The notes: a model not told the origin generated them from the letters alone. A stretch of DNA of 64,000 nucleotides from Hyphomicrobium sp. 12-62-95 (GCA_002279935.1 NCCZ01000003.1:120001-184000), one strand, 5' to 3'; shown: positions 44,738 to 55,300, counted from the first letter of the stretch. Program-made: numbers and translations.

Positions 44738-46327
44738 ATGTCGAACGAAATCTTCCCACTGAACGCCTGCCGCAAGCTCTCCATCAACAATTCCACACCC
44801 GAGCTCGTTGAAACGGCTATCCGCCGCAACGAAGGCCGCCTCGCCGCCTCCGGGTCGTTCGTCGTCGAAACCGGCCAACATACCGGCCGCAGCGTCAACG
44901 ACAAGTTCATCGTCCGCGATGCCGACACCGAACCCGCCATCTGGTGGGACAACAACAAATCGATGACGGAAGAGCAGTTCGACCGCCTCCTCCACGATTT
45001 CCTGTCCTTCGCGAAGTTGAAGGAACTCTACGTCCAGGATCTCTTCGCCGGCGCCGACCCCGTCCATCGCCTGCCCACCCGCGTCTTCTGCGAATACGCG
45101 TGGCACGCCCTCTTCATCCGCAATCTTCTCCGCCGCCCCGGCCCCGGCGAACTGGAGAACTTCGAGCCCGGCCTCACCATCGTCGCGCTACCCTCGTTCC
45201 GCGCCGCGCCCGACTACCACGGCACCCGCTCCGAAACCGTCATCGCCGTCAACCTCACGCGCCGCATCGTCCTCATCGGCGGCACATCCTACGCCGGCGA
45301 AATCAAGAAGAGCGTCTTCACCTATCTCAACTACCGCCTGCCGCAGAAAAACGTCATGCCGATGCACTGCTCGGCCAATGTCGGCGCCAACGGCGACAGC
45401 GCCATTTTCTTCGGCCTCTCCGGAACCGGCAAAACGACGCTCTCCGCCGACCCCAACCGCACGCTTCTGGGCGACGATGAACACGGCTGGTCCGAAAACG
45501 GCATCTTCAACTTCGAAGGCGGCTGCTACGCCAAAACAATCCGCCTGTCCAAGGAAGCCGAACCCGAGATCTTCGCCGCCTCGAACCGTTTCGGCACGGT
45601 CCTGGAAAACGTTGCGCTCGATGCCGCTACCGGCGCCACCGATTTCGACGATGGCCGCCTGACCGAAAACACCCGCTCCGCCTATCCGCTGGATGCCATC
45701 TCCAACGCCTCCGCCACGGGCGTTGCCGGCCACCCCAAGAACATCGTGATGCTCACTGCTGATGCCTTCGGCGTCTTGCCACCCATCGCAAAACTCACGC
45801 CCGCGCAGGCCGTCTACCACTTCCTGTCGGGTTACACGGCCAAAGTCGCCGGCACCGAAAAAGGCATGGGCGCCGAACCGCAGGCGACCTTCTCGACCTG
45901 CTTTGGCGCACCCTTCATGCCGCGACACCCCTCGGTTTATGGCACGCTGCTCCGCCGCCTCATTGCCGAACACGGCGTCGACTGCTGGCTCGTCAACACC
46001 GGCTGGACCGGCGGCAAGTACGGCACCGGCTCACGCATGCCCATCAAGGTCACGCGCGGCCTTCTCGACGCGGCGCTGTCCGGCGCATTGAAGAACACTC
46101 CCATGCGCACCGACCCGCTCTTCGGCTTCCAGGTCCCGCTCTCACTCGCTGGCGTCGACTCGAAGCTCCTCACCCCGCGCGAAACCTGGACCGACCCCAA
46201 GGCCTACGACGCCACCGCCGCGTCGCTTGTCGCAATGTTTGAAAAGAACTTCGCCAAGTACGAAAGCCTCGTCGACGCCGAAGTCCGCAACGCCCGCCCC
46301 GGCCTCAAGCCCGCCGCCGCCGCTTAA
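44738..46327 (+). CDS. pckA: Phosphoenolpyruvate carboxykinase (ATP)
   Basis: 529 residues from ATG 44738 ([14 protein letters not shown]); the frame is open upstream to 44546 but the family starts here. The kinase loop [16 protein letters not shown], metal-site [27 protein letters not shown] and [16 protein letters not shown] are all canonical. Converts oxaloacetate to PEP for gluconeogenesis. The 250-bp leader should hold the promoter; ChvI and carbon status are likely inputs from the neighbourhood, but I see no defined operator. Confidence 0.98.
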   Translation: MSNEIFPLNACRKLSINNSTPELVETAIRRNEGRLAASGSFVVETGQHTGRSVNDKFIVRDADTEPAIWWDNNKSMTEEQFDRLLHDFLSFAKLKELYVQDLFAGADPVHRLPTRVFCEYAWHALFIRNLLRRPGPGELENFEPGLTIVALPSFRAAPDYHGTRSETVIAVNLTRRIVLIGGTSYAGEIKKSVFTYLNYRLPQKNVMPMHCSANVGANGDSAIFFGLSGTGKTTLSADPNRTLLGDDEHGWSENGIFNFEGGCYAKTIRLSKEAEPEIFAASNRFGTVLENVALDAATGATDFDDGRLTENTRSAYPLDAISNASATGVAGHPKNIVMLTADAFGVLPPIAKLTPAQAVYHFLSGYTAKVAGTEKGMGAEPQATFSTCFGAPFMPRHPSVYGTLLRRLIAEHGVDCWLVNTGWTGGKYGTGSRMPIKVTRGLLDAALSGALKNTPMRTDPLFGFQVPLSLAGVDSKLLTPRETWTDPKAYDATAASLVAMFEKNFAKYESLVDAEVRNARPGLKPAAAA

Positions 46328-46355
46328 AACGCGCATAATCACGACAGACCGCTTT

Positions 46356-46381
46356 AACGCCCGGGCTAAACCCCGGGCGTT
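46356..46381. terminator. Hairpin between convergent pckA and the FAD oxidase
   Basis: AACGCCCGGG ... CCCGGGCGTT, perfect 10-bp stem with a 6-nt loop; no strong T tract in either direction. Confidence 0.6.
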
Positions 46382-46400
46382 GCCATATCCGTCGCTGGTC

Positions 46401-47819
46401 TCAAAACATCTTCCCCGGATTCATCAGGTTCGAAGGATCTAGCGCCGCTTTCACCTGCCGCATCACGGCCAGCGCCGGGCCCGCCTCCGCCGCCAGATAC
46501 TTTGCTTTGCCCTGCCCGATGCCGTGCTCGCCCGTGCATGTTCCCTCCATTCGGTGCGCCCGCGCAACCAGCCGGTCGAGATAGCCATCGACGCGCGCGC
46601 GGACCTCGCCATCCGCGCCGTCGAACGCCAGTACGGTATGAAAATTCCCATCCCCCACATGCCCCACAATGGGCCCGTCGAGCCGCGACGCCGCCAGATC
46701 CGCCACCGTCTCTTCCAAACACTCCGCCAATCGCGACACCGGCACGCACACATCAGTCACCAGAAAATCCCGTCCCGGAAACGCCGACCGCACGCTCCAG
46801 AACGCGTCATGCCGCGCCCGCCACAACGCCCGGCGCTCGTCTTCTCCCGCCGCCTGCCCCAGCCACCGCCCATGCTCGCCTTTAGCGATTTCGATGAACT
46901 GCGCCAGATGCTCCGCCGCCGCCTTCTGCGTCCCCGCAATCTCAACAAACAGCACCGGTCCATCCTCCGGCAGTCCCGCCGCCGATTGCGCATTCACGAT
47001 GCGCAGCATCGCCGTGTCGATGAGTTCGATCCGCTGCAGCGCGATCCCTGATTGCACCGCCGCGATCGTCGCGTGCGCCGCTGCCCCGATCGTCGGAAAA
47101 GCCGCCACACCCGCCAACACCCCGTCTGGCCGCGGCTGCAGCCGCAGCGTCAACTCGACGATGACACCGAGCGTCCCTTCCGCCCCGACAAACAGATGCG
47201 TGAGATCGTATCCCGCAGCCGACTTGCGCGCCCGCGTGCCTGTCGAAATCAACGTGCCGTCCGCCAGCACAACCTTCATCGCCAGCACATTCTCGCGCAT
47301 GGTCCCATAGCGCACCGTCGTCGTCCCCGACGCCCGCGTCGATGCCATCCCGCCGAGCGTCGCCGTCCCCGCACCGGGGTCCACCGGAAAAAACAATCCC
47401 GTATCGCGCAGCGCGGCATTCAGTTGATCAAGCGTCACGCCCGCCTCGACCGTTACATCGAGATCGTCCGCACCAACGCGCAAGATGCGCGTCATGCGCG
47501 ACAGATCGAGCGACAGCCCGCCGCGCGGTGCATTCGCTTGTCCTTCAAGCGATGTTCCAGCCCCGAAGGGAATGATCGGACATCCATGCACGCGCGCAAG
47601 CTTCACGACGCACTGCACGTCCGACGCTGTTTCAGGAAACGCGACCAGATCGGGCGGCTGCGGCGCAAGACCTGTCAGCGTCCCCGCGTGCTGCGCGCAG
47701 ATCGCCGCCCCGGTCAGGCAGCGCCCCGGCATCGCCGCCGCAACGTCGGAAATCAGCGCATCGAGCGCGAAGGTCTGACGCGCATCATTGCAGGACGTGG
47801 TTGTCATGACTGAGGGCAC
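46401..47819 (-). CDS. FAD-linked oxidase (GlcD/D-lactate dehydrogenase-like)
   Basis: 472 residues from GTG 47819 preceded by AGAGAG; ATG 47807 is an alternative without a site. The VAO-type FAD domain shows PIIPFGAGTSLEGQANAPRG, VDPGAGTATLGGMASTRASG and FVGAEGTLGVIVELTLRL; the C-terminus has VGHVGDGNFHTVLAF and GTCTGEHGIGQGKAKYL, metal-site motifs of 2-hydroxy-acid oxidising enzymes. Likely oxidises D-lactate or glycolate into the respiratory chain. Single polypeptide, with no GlcE or GlcF alongside. Confidence 0.9.
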   Translation of the reverse strand: MPSVMTTTSCNDARQTFALDALISDVAAAMPGRCLTGAAICAQHAGTLTGLAPQPPDLVAFPETASDVQCVVKLARVHGCPIIPFGAGTSLEGQANAPRGGLSLDLSRMTRILRVGADDLDVTVEAGVTLDQLNAALRDTGLFFPVDPGAGTATLGGMASTRASGTTTVRYGTMRENVLAMKVVLADGTLISTGTRARKSAAGYDLTHLFVGAEGTLGVIVELTLRLQPRPDGVLAGVAAFPTIGAAAHATIAAVQSGIALQRIELIDTAMLRIVNAQSAAGLPEDGPVLFVEIAGTQKAAAEHLAQFIEIAKGEHGRWLGQAAGEDERRALWRARHDAFWSVRSAFPGRDFLVTDVCVPVSRLAECLEETVADLAASRLDGPIVGHVGDGNFHTVLAFDGADGEVRARVDGYLDRLVARAHRMEGTCTGEHGIGQGKAKYLAAEAGPALAVMRQVKAALDPSNLMNPGKMF

Positions 47820-47974
47820 GTCTCTCTAAACAAGGTAAACAACCCGCACATTTTCGCACAACTTGACACGCATGGAGCGCCGGCAACGCCGATAGCGTGG
47901 GAAACGGGCATCACACCTTCGCGGGATGCCCCGAGAATGCGTTCGGAGGGTTGCCTTCCGTGGGCGTCGGGTTT

Positions 47975-48007
47975 CAGATAAATCTATCTGCGAAGCCGGG
48001 GGCTTCG
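47975..48007 (+). other. Two adjacent hairpins in the leader of the three-repeat protein gene
   Basis: CAGATA-AATC-TATCTG (47975-47990) followed without a gap by CGAAGCC-GGG-GGCTTCG (47991-48007), both perfect, ending 25 nt before the ATG. They could stabilise the mRNA or regulate translation. Confidence 0.5.
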
Positions 48008-48032
48008 AAAGAAAAGATAAGGGGAGAGTTTC

Positions 48033-49247
48033 ATGTTGCGAAGGCTATTTATGGCCGGGCTTGCCCTCATGGCAGCCGGTGCGATCAGCGTTGCTCACGC
48101 GCAGGATCTCGTCGGCATCGGCACTGAGACCATTGATGTTGGCACGAACGGCAGCACCACGATCGATGTCAGTAAAGCGCCGGGCGCCTTCCGCGGCATT
48201 CGCGTCAAGAACAAGGGCTCTTCCACCATCGATTTGCAGCGCGTGCAAATCATCTACTCCGATGGCTCGGTCCACAATGAAGACCGCCAGATCGACATGA
48301 AGAAAGGCGAACGCAGCCGCGAAATCGCAGCAGGCTCCGCCGACAAGTTCATCGATAAGGTGAGCCTCACCTGGAAGGCAACGAGCGGCAAAGGCTCGCT
48401 CCAGGTCCTCGGCCTTCAGACGCGCGACGGCCGCCGCATGGAACGGCCCAAAGGTCCAGCAACTGGCGATCTCTCCGAGAAAACAGATGCTGGCGCTCCG
48501 GTTGCTGCGGATAAGGGCGCCGTCCTTGACGGCAACGACGTCATGTTCGGCTATCAGAATGTCGGCTTCGGCATCGACCGCGACGTGATCAAGGTTGGCG
48601 GTGAAATCGGCAAATTCGATCGTCTCCGCCTGCGCGTTTTGGGCAACGACGTCCACATCAATACTTTAAAGGTCGTCTATATGGACGGCAGCGAGCAGGA
48701 TCTGGCCGTTGACGCCGACATCCGCGCCAACACGCGCACATCATGGCTGGAAGTCCAGGGCGACAAGTTCATCCGCGAAATCCAGATGAGCTACCGCTCC
48801 AAGCCCAACTTTAAGGGCCAGGCCCGCATCGAAGTCACCGGTCAGTACGCCGATGGCTGGCTCGGTCCCAACGGTGAAGGCAAAAAGTTCAACGCCGGCT
48901 GGGTGCTGCTGGGCGCTCAGACCGCCGGCTTCACCGGCTTCGACAAGGACACGATCACGGTCGGCAAGAACGAAGGCGGCTTCGTAAAGCTCCGCATTGT
49001 CGCCAAGGACCGCGCCATCACGCTGCGTGAAATTCGCGTCGTGTTCTTCACCGGCCCCGATGAAGTCTTCACGATGCGCGAACGCGTCGACCCCGGCAAT
49101 CCCTACGGCCCGCTGGAATTCAAGGCCGGCCGCTCGGCCATCAAGGAAATCCAGGCCAAGTATCGCTCGCGGTTCGACCTCGCCAAGGGCCTGAAAAACC
49201 TCTTCGAAGGCACACCGGCGGTCGTTGAGGTCTGGGGTCAGCACTAG
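48033..49247 (+). CDS. Exported protein of three DUF2541-like repeats
   Basis: 404 residues; AAGGGGAGAG precedes ATG. Signal peptide ends at about residue 23 (SVAHA/QD). Three divergent copies of a roughly 110-residue beta-rich module follow (about 24-130, 165-275 and 288-404). Shared marks: GxxxVGFGIDRDVIKVGG and GFTGFDKDTITVGKNEGGF, then a strand like FDRLRLRV or FVKLRIVA, a VVYMDGS or VVFFTGP turn, and a closing IKEIQAKYRS or IREIQMSYRS followed by IEVTGQ or VEVWGQ. Resembles DUF2541-type periplasmic domains. No active-site residues are apparent, so binding or structural function is likely. Confidence 0.75.
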   Translation: MLRRLFMAGLALMAAGAISVAHAQDLVGIGTETIDVGTNGSTTIDVSKAPGAFRGIRVKNKGSSTIDLQRVQIIYSDGSVHNEDRQIDMKKGERSREIAAGSADKFIDKVSLTWKATSGKGSLQVLGLQTRDGRRMERPKGPATGDLSEKTDAGAPVAADKGAVLDGNDVMFGYQNVGFGIDRDVIKVGGEIGKFDRLRLRVLGNDVHINTLKVVYMDGSEQDLAVDADIRANTRTSWLEVQGDKFIREIQMSYRSKPNFKGQARIEVTGQYADGWLGPNGEGKKFNAGWVLLGAQTAGFTGFDKDTITVGKNEGGFVKLRIVAKDRAITLREIRVVFFTGPDEVFTMRERVDPGNPYGPLEFKAGRSAIKEIQAKYRSRFDLAKGLKNLFEGTPAVVEVWGQH

Positions 49248-49273
49248 ACCACACCTAAAGGCACCATTTGAGG

Positions 49274-49303
49274 AAGGGGCCGCGGATACGCGGCCCCTTT
49301 TTG
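49274..49303 (+). terminator. Terminator after the three-repeat protein
   Basis: AAGGGGCCGCG, GATA, CGCGGCCCCTT followed by TTT: perfect 11-bp stem and T tract. Confidence 0.9.
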
Positions 49304-49348
49304 CGTGGCGCGCCGCCACCCCGCACCCGGCACGGGGCCCGATTGGAA

Positions 49349-49362
49349 TTGATCTAAATCAC
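49349..49362. promoter_or_regulatory. FNR/FixK-like box upstream of the desaturase
   Basis: TTGAT-CTAA-ATCAC: matches the Crp/Fnr-type consensus TTGAT-N4-ATCAA at all but the last base, about 180 bp before the desaturase ATG and in a gap otherwise without features. Suggests oxygen-linked control. Confidence 0.5.
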
Positions 49363-49542
49363 GGGTTCGTCGTCATCGCACCGCAACAATCGCCATCAAC
49401 CTGCGGCACTCTGCGCACAGGGCAGTCGGAATAGTGCTCAGAAGCTGTGCGACAACTCCAACAGCTCTCGCCCGCCGGGAGCGAATATGCTACGCGCCAT
49501 TCCATCGGCGAACGTTCAACTGAAGAACAACATCCGGATTAA

Positions 49543-50646
49543 ATGCCTCAAGCCCATGCCGTCGCGCAGGCTGCGCCCCGCCACCTCCCCCCCGAAACAC
49601 CCGCCGTCGAGACCGCCGCTGACAAGCGTGCCGAAGCCGACCGGCGCGCCGCGTTGAAAGTCTCGGCCATGAAACTCGCGCAGCACTGCGCGAAATTCCG
49701 TGGCGCAGACAACCGCAAGGCGGTCATTCAGGTCCTGAATACCGTGGTGCCGTTTCTCGCCATCGTCACGGCGATGTTCATGACGGTCGAAAACCACTAC
49801 TGGGCGACACTCCTGCTCGCCATTCCCGGTGGCCTACTCGTCGTCCGGTTCTTCATCATCCAGCACGACTGCGGCCACGGCTCGTTCTTCTCGACCACCG
49901 CCGCCAACACCTGGATGGGCCGCGCCATGAGCCTCATCACCGTCACGCCGTACGGCCTCTGGCGGCGCGAGCATGCTCAGCATCACGCGACGTCCGGCCA
50001 CCTCGAAAAGCGCGGCGTCGGCGACATCGACACGCTGACGGTCGACGAGTGGAACGCGCTGACCCCGATGGGCAAGCTGCGTTACCGGCTTTATCGTCAT
50101 CCGCTCATCCTGTTCGGCATCGGCGTGCCGTTCTACTTCATGATCATCCAGCGGTTCCCGTGGTTCCATCCCTACCCCGCCAAAGATACGTGGAAGAGTG
50201 TGATGGGCCTGAACCTCGGCATGGCCGTGGTCTATGGCATCATCGGCGCCTTCACCGGATACTCGAACCTGTTCTTCGTGGTTTGGCCGATGGTCCACAT
50301 TGCGGCAGCGGCAGGCGGCTGGCTGTTCTTCATTCAGCATCAGTTCGAAGAAACCGTGTGGGAATCCTCCGACGACTGGACCTTCCAAGTCGCCGCCCTA
50401 TACGGCAGTTCGTACTACGCGCTGCACCCCGTGCTGAACTGGTTCACCGGCTCCATTGGCCTGCACCACATCCATCACCTCAACAGTATGATCCCCAACT
50501 ACCGCTTGAAGGACTGCATCAACGGCAGTCCCGAACTGCAGACCATGAACCGCATCACGCTGTGGGAAAGTTTCAAGTGCGCCAAGCTGAAGCTATGGGA
50601 TAACGAGAACCGCCGCCTCGTCACGTTCGCTGAAGTGCGGGCATAA
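49543..50646 (+). CDS. Membrane fatty acid desaturase
   Basis: 367 residues. The three histidine boxes of di-iron desaturases are intact: HDCGHGS, HAQHH and HHIHH, with transmembrane pairs around residues 63-105 and 185-265. DesA/Omega-6-type by pattern (WRREHAQHHATSGHL, GSIGLHHIHHLN). It introduces a double bond into membrane acyl chains and needs O2, so the FNR-like box upstream is of interest. The 3' end overlaps the convergent lipid-kinase-like gene by 26 bp. Confidence 0.93.
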   Translation: MPQAHAVAQAAPRHLPPETPAVETAADKRAEADRRAALKVSAMKLAQHCAKFRGADNRKAVIQVLNTVVPFLAIVTAMFMTVENHYWATLLLAIPGGLLVVRFFIIQHDCGHGSFFSTTAANTWMGRAMSLITVTPYGLWRREHAQHHATSGHLEKRGVGDIDTLTVDEWNALTPMGKLRYRLYRHPLILFGIGVPFYFMIIQRFPWFHPYPAKDTWKSVMGLNLGMAVVYGIIGAFTGYSNLFFVVWPMVHIAAAAGGWLFFIQHQFEETVWESSDDWTFQVAALYGSSYYALHPVLNWFTGSIGLHHIHHLNSMIPNYRLKDCINGSPELQTMNRITLWESFKCAKLKLWDNENRRLVTFAEVRA

Positions 50647-51574
50647 CGCCGGCGCCAATCCGCGCGGCATAGGTCTCGGGAACAATGAGGGCGAGCTTCG
50701 GCTCGCCCCATTTTACTTTGAGCGGCAGCGTTCCGAACGCATCGCCGTCGATCTGAACAGCGGATGGAAAATCCGAGCGGATCTCGATCTCCATTGCCGG
50801 CCAGACTTCCACACCCGGCATCCTCTCAAGCGCGCCGAGCCCGAGCGCCGTCAAATGCGTCAAGCGGCGGATCAGTCCCCCGCGCGGCAGCAGATAGACG
50901 ATGAGACCCGGCTGATGCAGCCCCGCGTGGTTGGAGAGCTTGAACGATCCCCCATAGCGCCGGGCATTCGCGACCAGCACCCACCCCGCGTCGGCCTGCC
51001 GCCCGCCGTCTAGTGAAACCCGCAATCTCGGTTCGGGCATGGCGAGGCTCGTCAGCACCGGCCGCGTGTAGGCCGGCTTCCCCCACTTCTGTTTGAAATC
51101 CGTATCGAGGCGGCGGACGGCTTCCCCGTCAAAGCCGATCCCGGCCATGAGGTAGAACGGCTGCCCGTTTGCGCGCGCCCCCGTGGCCGTCACGGCGGGC
51201 CCGTGCATCAGAGCATCGGCAATGCGGGCGGGCGAGCGCGTCAGTCCGATTTCTTCCGCCAGAACGTTGCCGGTGCCGCGCGGAATGATCCCGATCGGCA
51301 GCACATCCTGCGGTACCCGGGCTGCCACGTGCCGCAGTGTTCCATCGCCGCCAGCCGAGAGGATGGCGTCCTGTTCGTTCGCAAGCCTGTCCCAGTCGAG
51401 AAGCGCCAAATCGGCACCCGGGCTGAGCCGGGTGACGCTGCACCCCCGCCGCTGCAACACAGACAACACGTCGTCCGTCAGCGTCCGGCGGGCCACGCCG
51501 GCAATGGGGTTTTCATAAAGGAGAAAGCGCGTGCGGCTCGGTGCTTGCGGGGCGCGCGCGGACAGGTCGATCAT
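50621..51574 (-). CDS. Diacylglycerol/lipid kinase family protein
   Basis: 317 residues from ATG 51574 with GGAGA upstream. The catalytic fold is recognisable from FLLYENPIAGVARR, LSAGGDGTLRHVAARV, IIPRGTGNVLAEEIG and AGIGFDGEAVRRLD; the C-terminal VQIDGDAFG is the second-domain motif. Probably phosphorylates a lipid or sphingoid substrate, which cannot be told from the sequence. Confidence 0.92.
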   Translation of the reverse strand: MIDLSARAPQAPSRTRFLLYENPIAGVARRTLTDDVLSVLQRRGCSVTRLSPGADLALLDWDRLANEQDAILSAGGDGTLRHVAARVPQDVLPIGIIPRGTGNVLAEEIGLTRSPARIADALMHGPAVTATGARANGQPFYLMAGIGFDGEAVRRLDTDFKQKWGKPAYTRPVLTSLAMPEPRLRVSLDGGRQADAGWVLVANARRYGGSFKLSNHAGLHQPGLIVYLLPRGGLIRRLTHLTALGLGALERMPGVEVWPAMEIEIRSDFPSAVQIDGDAFGTLPLKVKWGEPKLALIVPETYAARIGAGVMPALQRT

Positions 51575-51651
51575 CGAGGTCTCCGCGCCGGTCTGGCGCT
51601 GCCCGCACATTCCCGATCCGGCGGGCGATTGCAAGCCGGACGCCCTTTCGG

Positions 51652-52062
51652 TCAGTAAGCGTCGCTGGTCCCGGACATCTCGGCGTCCCAGACCTTGAAC
51701 CCGATCGGCCCCTTGGCGCTCATCGCTTCCACGACGGCCATGTTGTCGAACCCGTCCAGCCGCTCCTGCATGGCGTGCACGAGGTCGTGCTCGCCGGCGA
51801 CCCCCATTGGCACCAGAACGGGCCGTCGCCGATCCCCCCCGGCAATCAGCCAGAATAGGTCCGGCGGGTCAGCGGTCGCGTCACCCGACACGATGCGCAC
51901 CGCCGTGATGTCTGTCCAGGCGATGGCGACATCGGGGGCTCCGGGCGTTTTGACGGTGATCAAGTCCCCATTATGGAGCACATGAAGGCCGCGCGGCTCT
52001 GGCGTCAGCGCCGGCCGCGGCGTGTGCTCGGTCGCAAAGATCCGGCGCAGCCAATCGAGCAC
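51652..52062 (-). CDS. Conserved-looking hypothetical protein
   Basis: 136 residues from GTG 52062 (VLDWLRRIFATEH), which has GAGGAA at a suitable distance; the open frame extends to 52113. Small beta-rich protein with no signal peptide and no recognisable motif; features such as RGLHVLHNGDLITVKT and WTDITAVRIV suggest a PH-like or similar small fold, but I cannot name it. 77 bp before the lipid-kinase start. Confidence 0.65.
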   Translation of the reverse strand: MLDWLRRIFATEHTPRPALTPEPRGLHVLHNGDLITVKTPGAPDVAIAWTDITAVRIVSGDATADPPDLFWLIAGGDRRRPVLVPMGVAGEHDLVHAMQERLDGFDNMAVVEAMSAKGPIGFKVWDAEMSGTSDAY

Positions 52063-52088
52063 GTCAATGGTTCCTCGCGTGGCAATCC

Positions 52089-52160
52089 GTGCCGGACGGC
52101 ACGCGTCCGGCACCCCACGTTACGGCGTTTTGCCGGCTAAGGGAAACCGGCGAAACGCCG
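52089..52160. repeat. Two strong adjacent hairpins between divergent genes
   Basis: GTGCCGGACG-GCACG-CGTCCGGCAC (52089-52113, perfect 10-bp stem) and CGGCGTTTTGCCGG/CCGGCGAAACGCCG (52123-52160, 14-bp stem with one G:T, 10-nt loop). They could be REP-like elements, an attenuator, or the end of an upstream transcript. Confidence 0.55.
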
Positions 52161-52237
52161 AGTGATCAGCATTCAGATGATCCCAGCACTGTTGAATAAA
52201 GTCTTCTCACCTGTCCCGGCACGGCACGGGCTATTTC

Positions 52238-52257
52238 TCGATTTGCGAACAAATCGA
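52238..52257. promoter_or_regulatory. Perfect 8-4-8 palindrome upstream of the RTX gene
   Basis: TCGATTTG, CGAA, CAAATCGA, 80 bp before the RTX start. Candidate operator for the secretion locus; regulator unknown. Confidence 0.5.
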
Positions 52258-52336
52258 AGCATTGTCTCCACGCCATTGAAAACACTTTCCCTGCAATGTC
52301 GGACCATATTGATCTCAAATCGTGTGGGAGCGGTTC

Positions 52337-55300
52337 GTGGCAGCCATTACAGGTACAGCAGCAAACGACGTTTTGAACGGCACGGTCGACGCCGATCGCA
52401 TCGAAGGCGGCGCGGGTAACGATCGCATCAACGCGGGCGCAGGCGACGACGAGATCTTCGGCGGTCAAGGCGCCGACATTCTGACCGGTGACGCTGGCAA
52501 CGACCGCATCTTCGGCGAAGATGGCAACGACGGCGTTTACGGCGGCGGCGGCAACGACTATGTCGACGGCGGCATCGGCGACGACATCCTCATCGGCGAC
52601 GGCGGCGACGACACCCTCTTCGGCAACACCGGCAACGATCGCCTCTTCGGCGGCATTGGCAACGACACCCTCATTGGCGGCGAAGGCAACGACATCATCA
52701 ACGGCGAGGCCGGCGACGATATCATCATCTGGCGCACCGGCGACGGCGCTGACACCATCATCGGCGGCGCCGGTACGGACACCCTCCGACTCGAACTCAC
52801 CTCAGCCGACATCACTGCCGCATTGCGCAGCGATCTCGCCGCCTACAAACAGTGGGCTGCAGGACAATCGCAGGCCGCCGGTTCTGCAGTAGGTCTTGCC
52901 GCCCAGACGAGCGGCGCAAGCTTCACATTCGCGTCCCTCGGACTCACCATCTCCGTGCTGGAAGCAGTTGCCATTTCCGTCGATGGCACGGCCGTCGCGA
53001 TCGACGACTTCCTCAATGCTGCGCCGGTCGCAGCCGCCGTGGCGTCCGTCACAACCGCGGAAGACGTCGCAGTTGAAGGCATCGTCGCTGCAACCGATCC
53101 CGATGGCGACGCCCTGTATTTCACCGTCGAAAACGGTCCCGCCAACGGCACGCTCACGCTCGATGCTTCCACAGGCGCGTTCATCTACACCCCGGCCGCC
53201 AACGCCAGCGGCACGGACGCCTTCACCGTCCGCATCACCGATCAGACCGGCGCATCCACCACGCAGACCGTCAACGTCGCTGTTACAGCGGTCGCCGACG
53301 CGCCGGTTGTCTCATCGCGCGATGTGGTTGTTGCCCTCGCGCAGCCCGTCATCGGGACCGATGGCGACGACGTGATCGTCGGCAACGCTGCGCCGGATAC
53401 GGTCACGTTTGCAGTCGAAATCGACGCCGGCTTGTCCGATGCCGATGGCTCCGAATCGCTCAGCATCACGCTGGCTGGCGTGCCCAGCGAGGCAACGCTT
53501 TCCGCAGGCGTGCGCCAGGATAATGGCACATGGCTACTGTCGGCAGCGGATCTTCCGGGTCTCACCGTCACCGCACCAGCGTCCGCTGGCGGTTTTGAAA
53601 TCAGCGTCAGCGTCAGCGCCACCGAAGCGACCGGCGAATCCGCAACGAATGCCGCCGCCCTCGCCGTATCCTTCGACCACACCGGCATCGAGCATAACGT
53701 GATCGACGGCGGTCACGGCAATGACGTCATCGATGGCGGCACGGGCAACGATCGCCTCTCCGGCGGCAGCGGTGACGATACTTTCCTCCAGCGCGTGGGC
53801 GACGGCACGGACACTGTTTCCGGCGGCGACGGCGTCGACCTCGTCGAACTCATGCTCGCGGCCAGCGACGTGACCCCTGCATTCCTGAGCGATGTCGCCG
53901 CGTTCCAGGACTGGATGTCCTCCGGCGCGGACGGCGCCTTCGCCTTCCAGTCGCTCGGCCTGACCGTCGATAGCATCGAAAATCTCTCCATCACCGTCGA
54001 TGGCCGTCCCGTCAGCATTGCGCATCTCTTGAACGTAGCGCCGGTGGCAGCCGGCGAAGTCGAGCTCACGACCAGCGAAGATGTTGTGGTCGAGGGCGTC
54101 ATCGAGGCCACGGACGCCAACGGCGACAAGCTGACCTATTCGATCGAAGCCGGTCCCGCCTCAGGGTCGGTCAATCTGGATGCGGCCACCGGCGCCTTTG
54201 CCTACGTCCCCGGCCAAAACAAGAGCGGCGAAGATAGCTTCTCCGTGCGGGTCACGGATGCATTCGGCGAAAGCATCGTGCAGACGGTCCACGTCGCAGT
54301 TGCCGCAAAGGCTGACGCGCCCGTCCTGTCCGCCAGCGACGTCACCTATACCGTCGCCCGCGTGAGCACAATCACCGGTACGCGCGGCAACGACAACCTC
54401 CGTGGCGACCAGCATGCCAGCCAGGCGACCTTCGCCCTCGCCATCGCGGCAGCCCTGACAGACACAGACGGATCCGAAACCCTGTCGGTGCGCATTGGCG
54501 GCGTTCCTTCTGGTGCGACTTTGTCGGCCGGCCAGCGTCAGAGCGATGGCTCGTGGGTGCTGCAGTCCGCCGACCTCGGTGGCTTGCAAATGACGGTGTC
54601 TAACCCCAGCCCGTTCACGTTGAACGTGACCGCCATTGCTCAAGACGGCGTCAGCTACGCAATGTCGGACGTCGCCATAAACGTCAGCATGATCGCTAGC
54701 GGCAACATGAACGATCGCATCATCGCAACCACCGGCACCGACACATACGACGGGGGTGCGGGTTCGGACACGGTCGACTACTCCCAAATGACAACGGGCG
54801 TAACGGTCAATCTCGCGACAGGCACGGCGTCCGGCGCGGGCAATCAGAGACTGATCTCCATCGAAAATGTGATTGGGACATCACAGAACGATACAATCAC
54901 CGGCACGAACGCCAACAGCATCATTGAAGCTGGCGCCGGCAATGACCGCGTCAACGGCGGCGCAGGTAACGATACATTCATCGATGGCGCGGGCGACGAC
55001 CGCTACGACGGCGGCACGGGCTACGATGTTCTCGACTACTCCAAGGCGACACGTTCGGTCACGGTCGACGACGGCAACGTGTCCGGCATGGGCAACGATC
55101 GCTACTCGAACGTCGAGAAAATCATCGGTTCGTCGTTCTCCGACAGCTTCTACGGCGGCAAAGCGGTCGATACGTTCGACGGCGGCGCCGGCAACGACTA
55201 TTTCCGCGGCTACGAAGGCTCGGATATCTTCACGGGCGGCGCGGGCAACGACACCTTCGTCTGGTTGGAAAAGGACATTGTCTCTGGAAAGAAGTCACAA

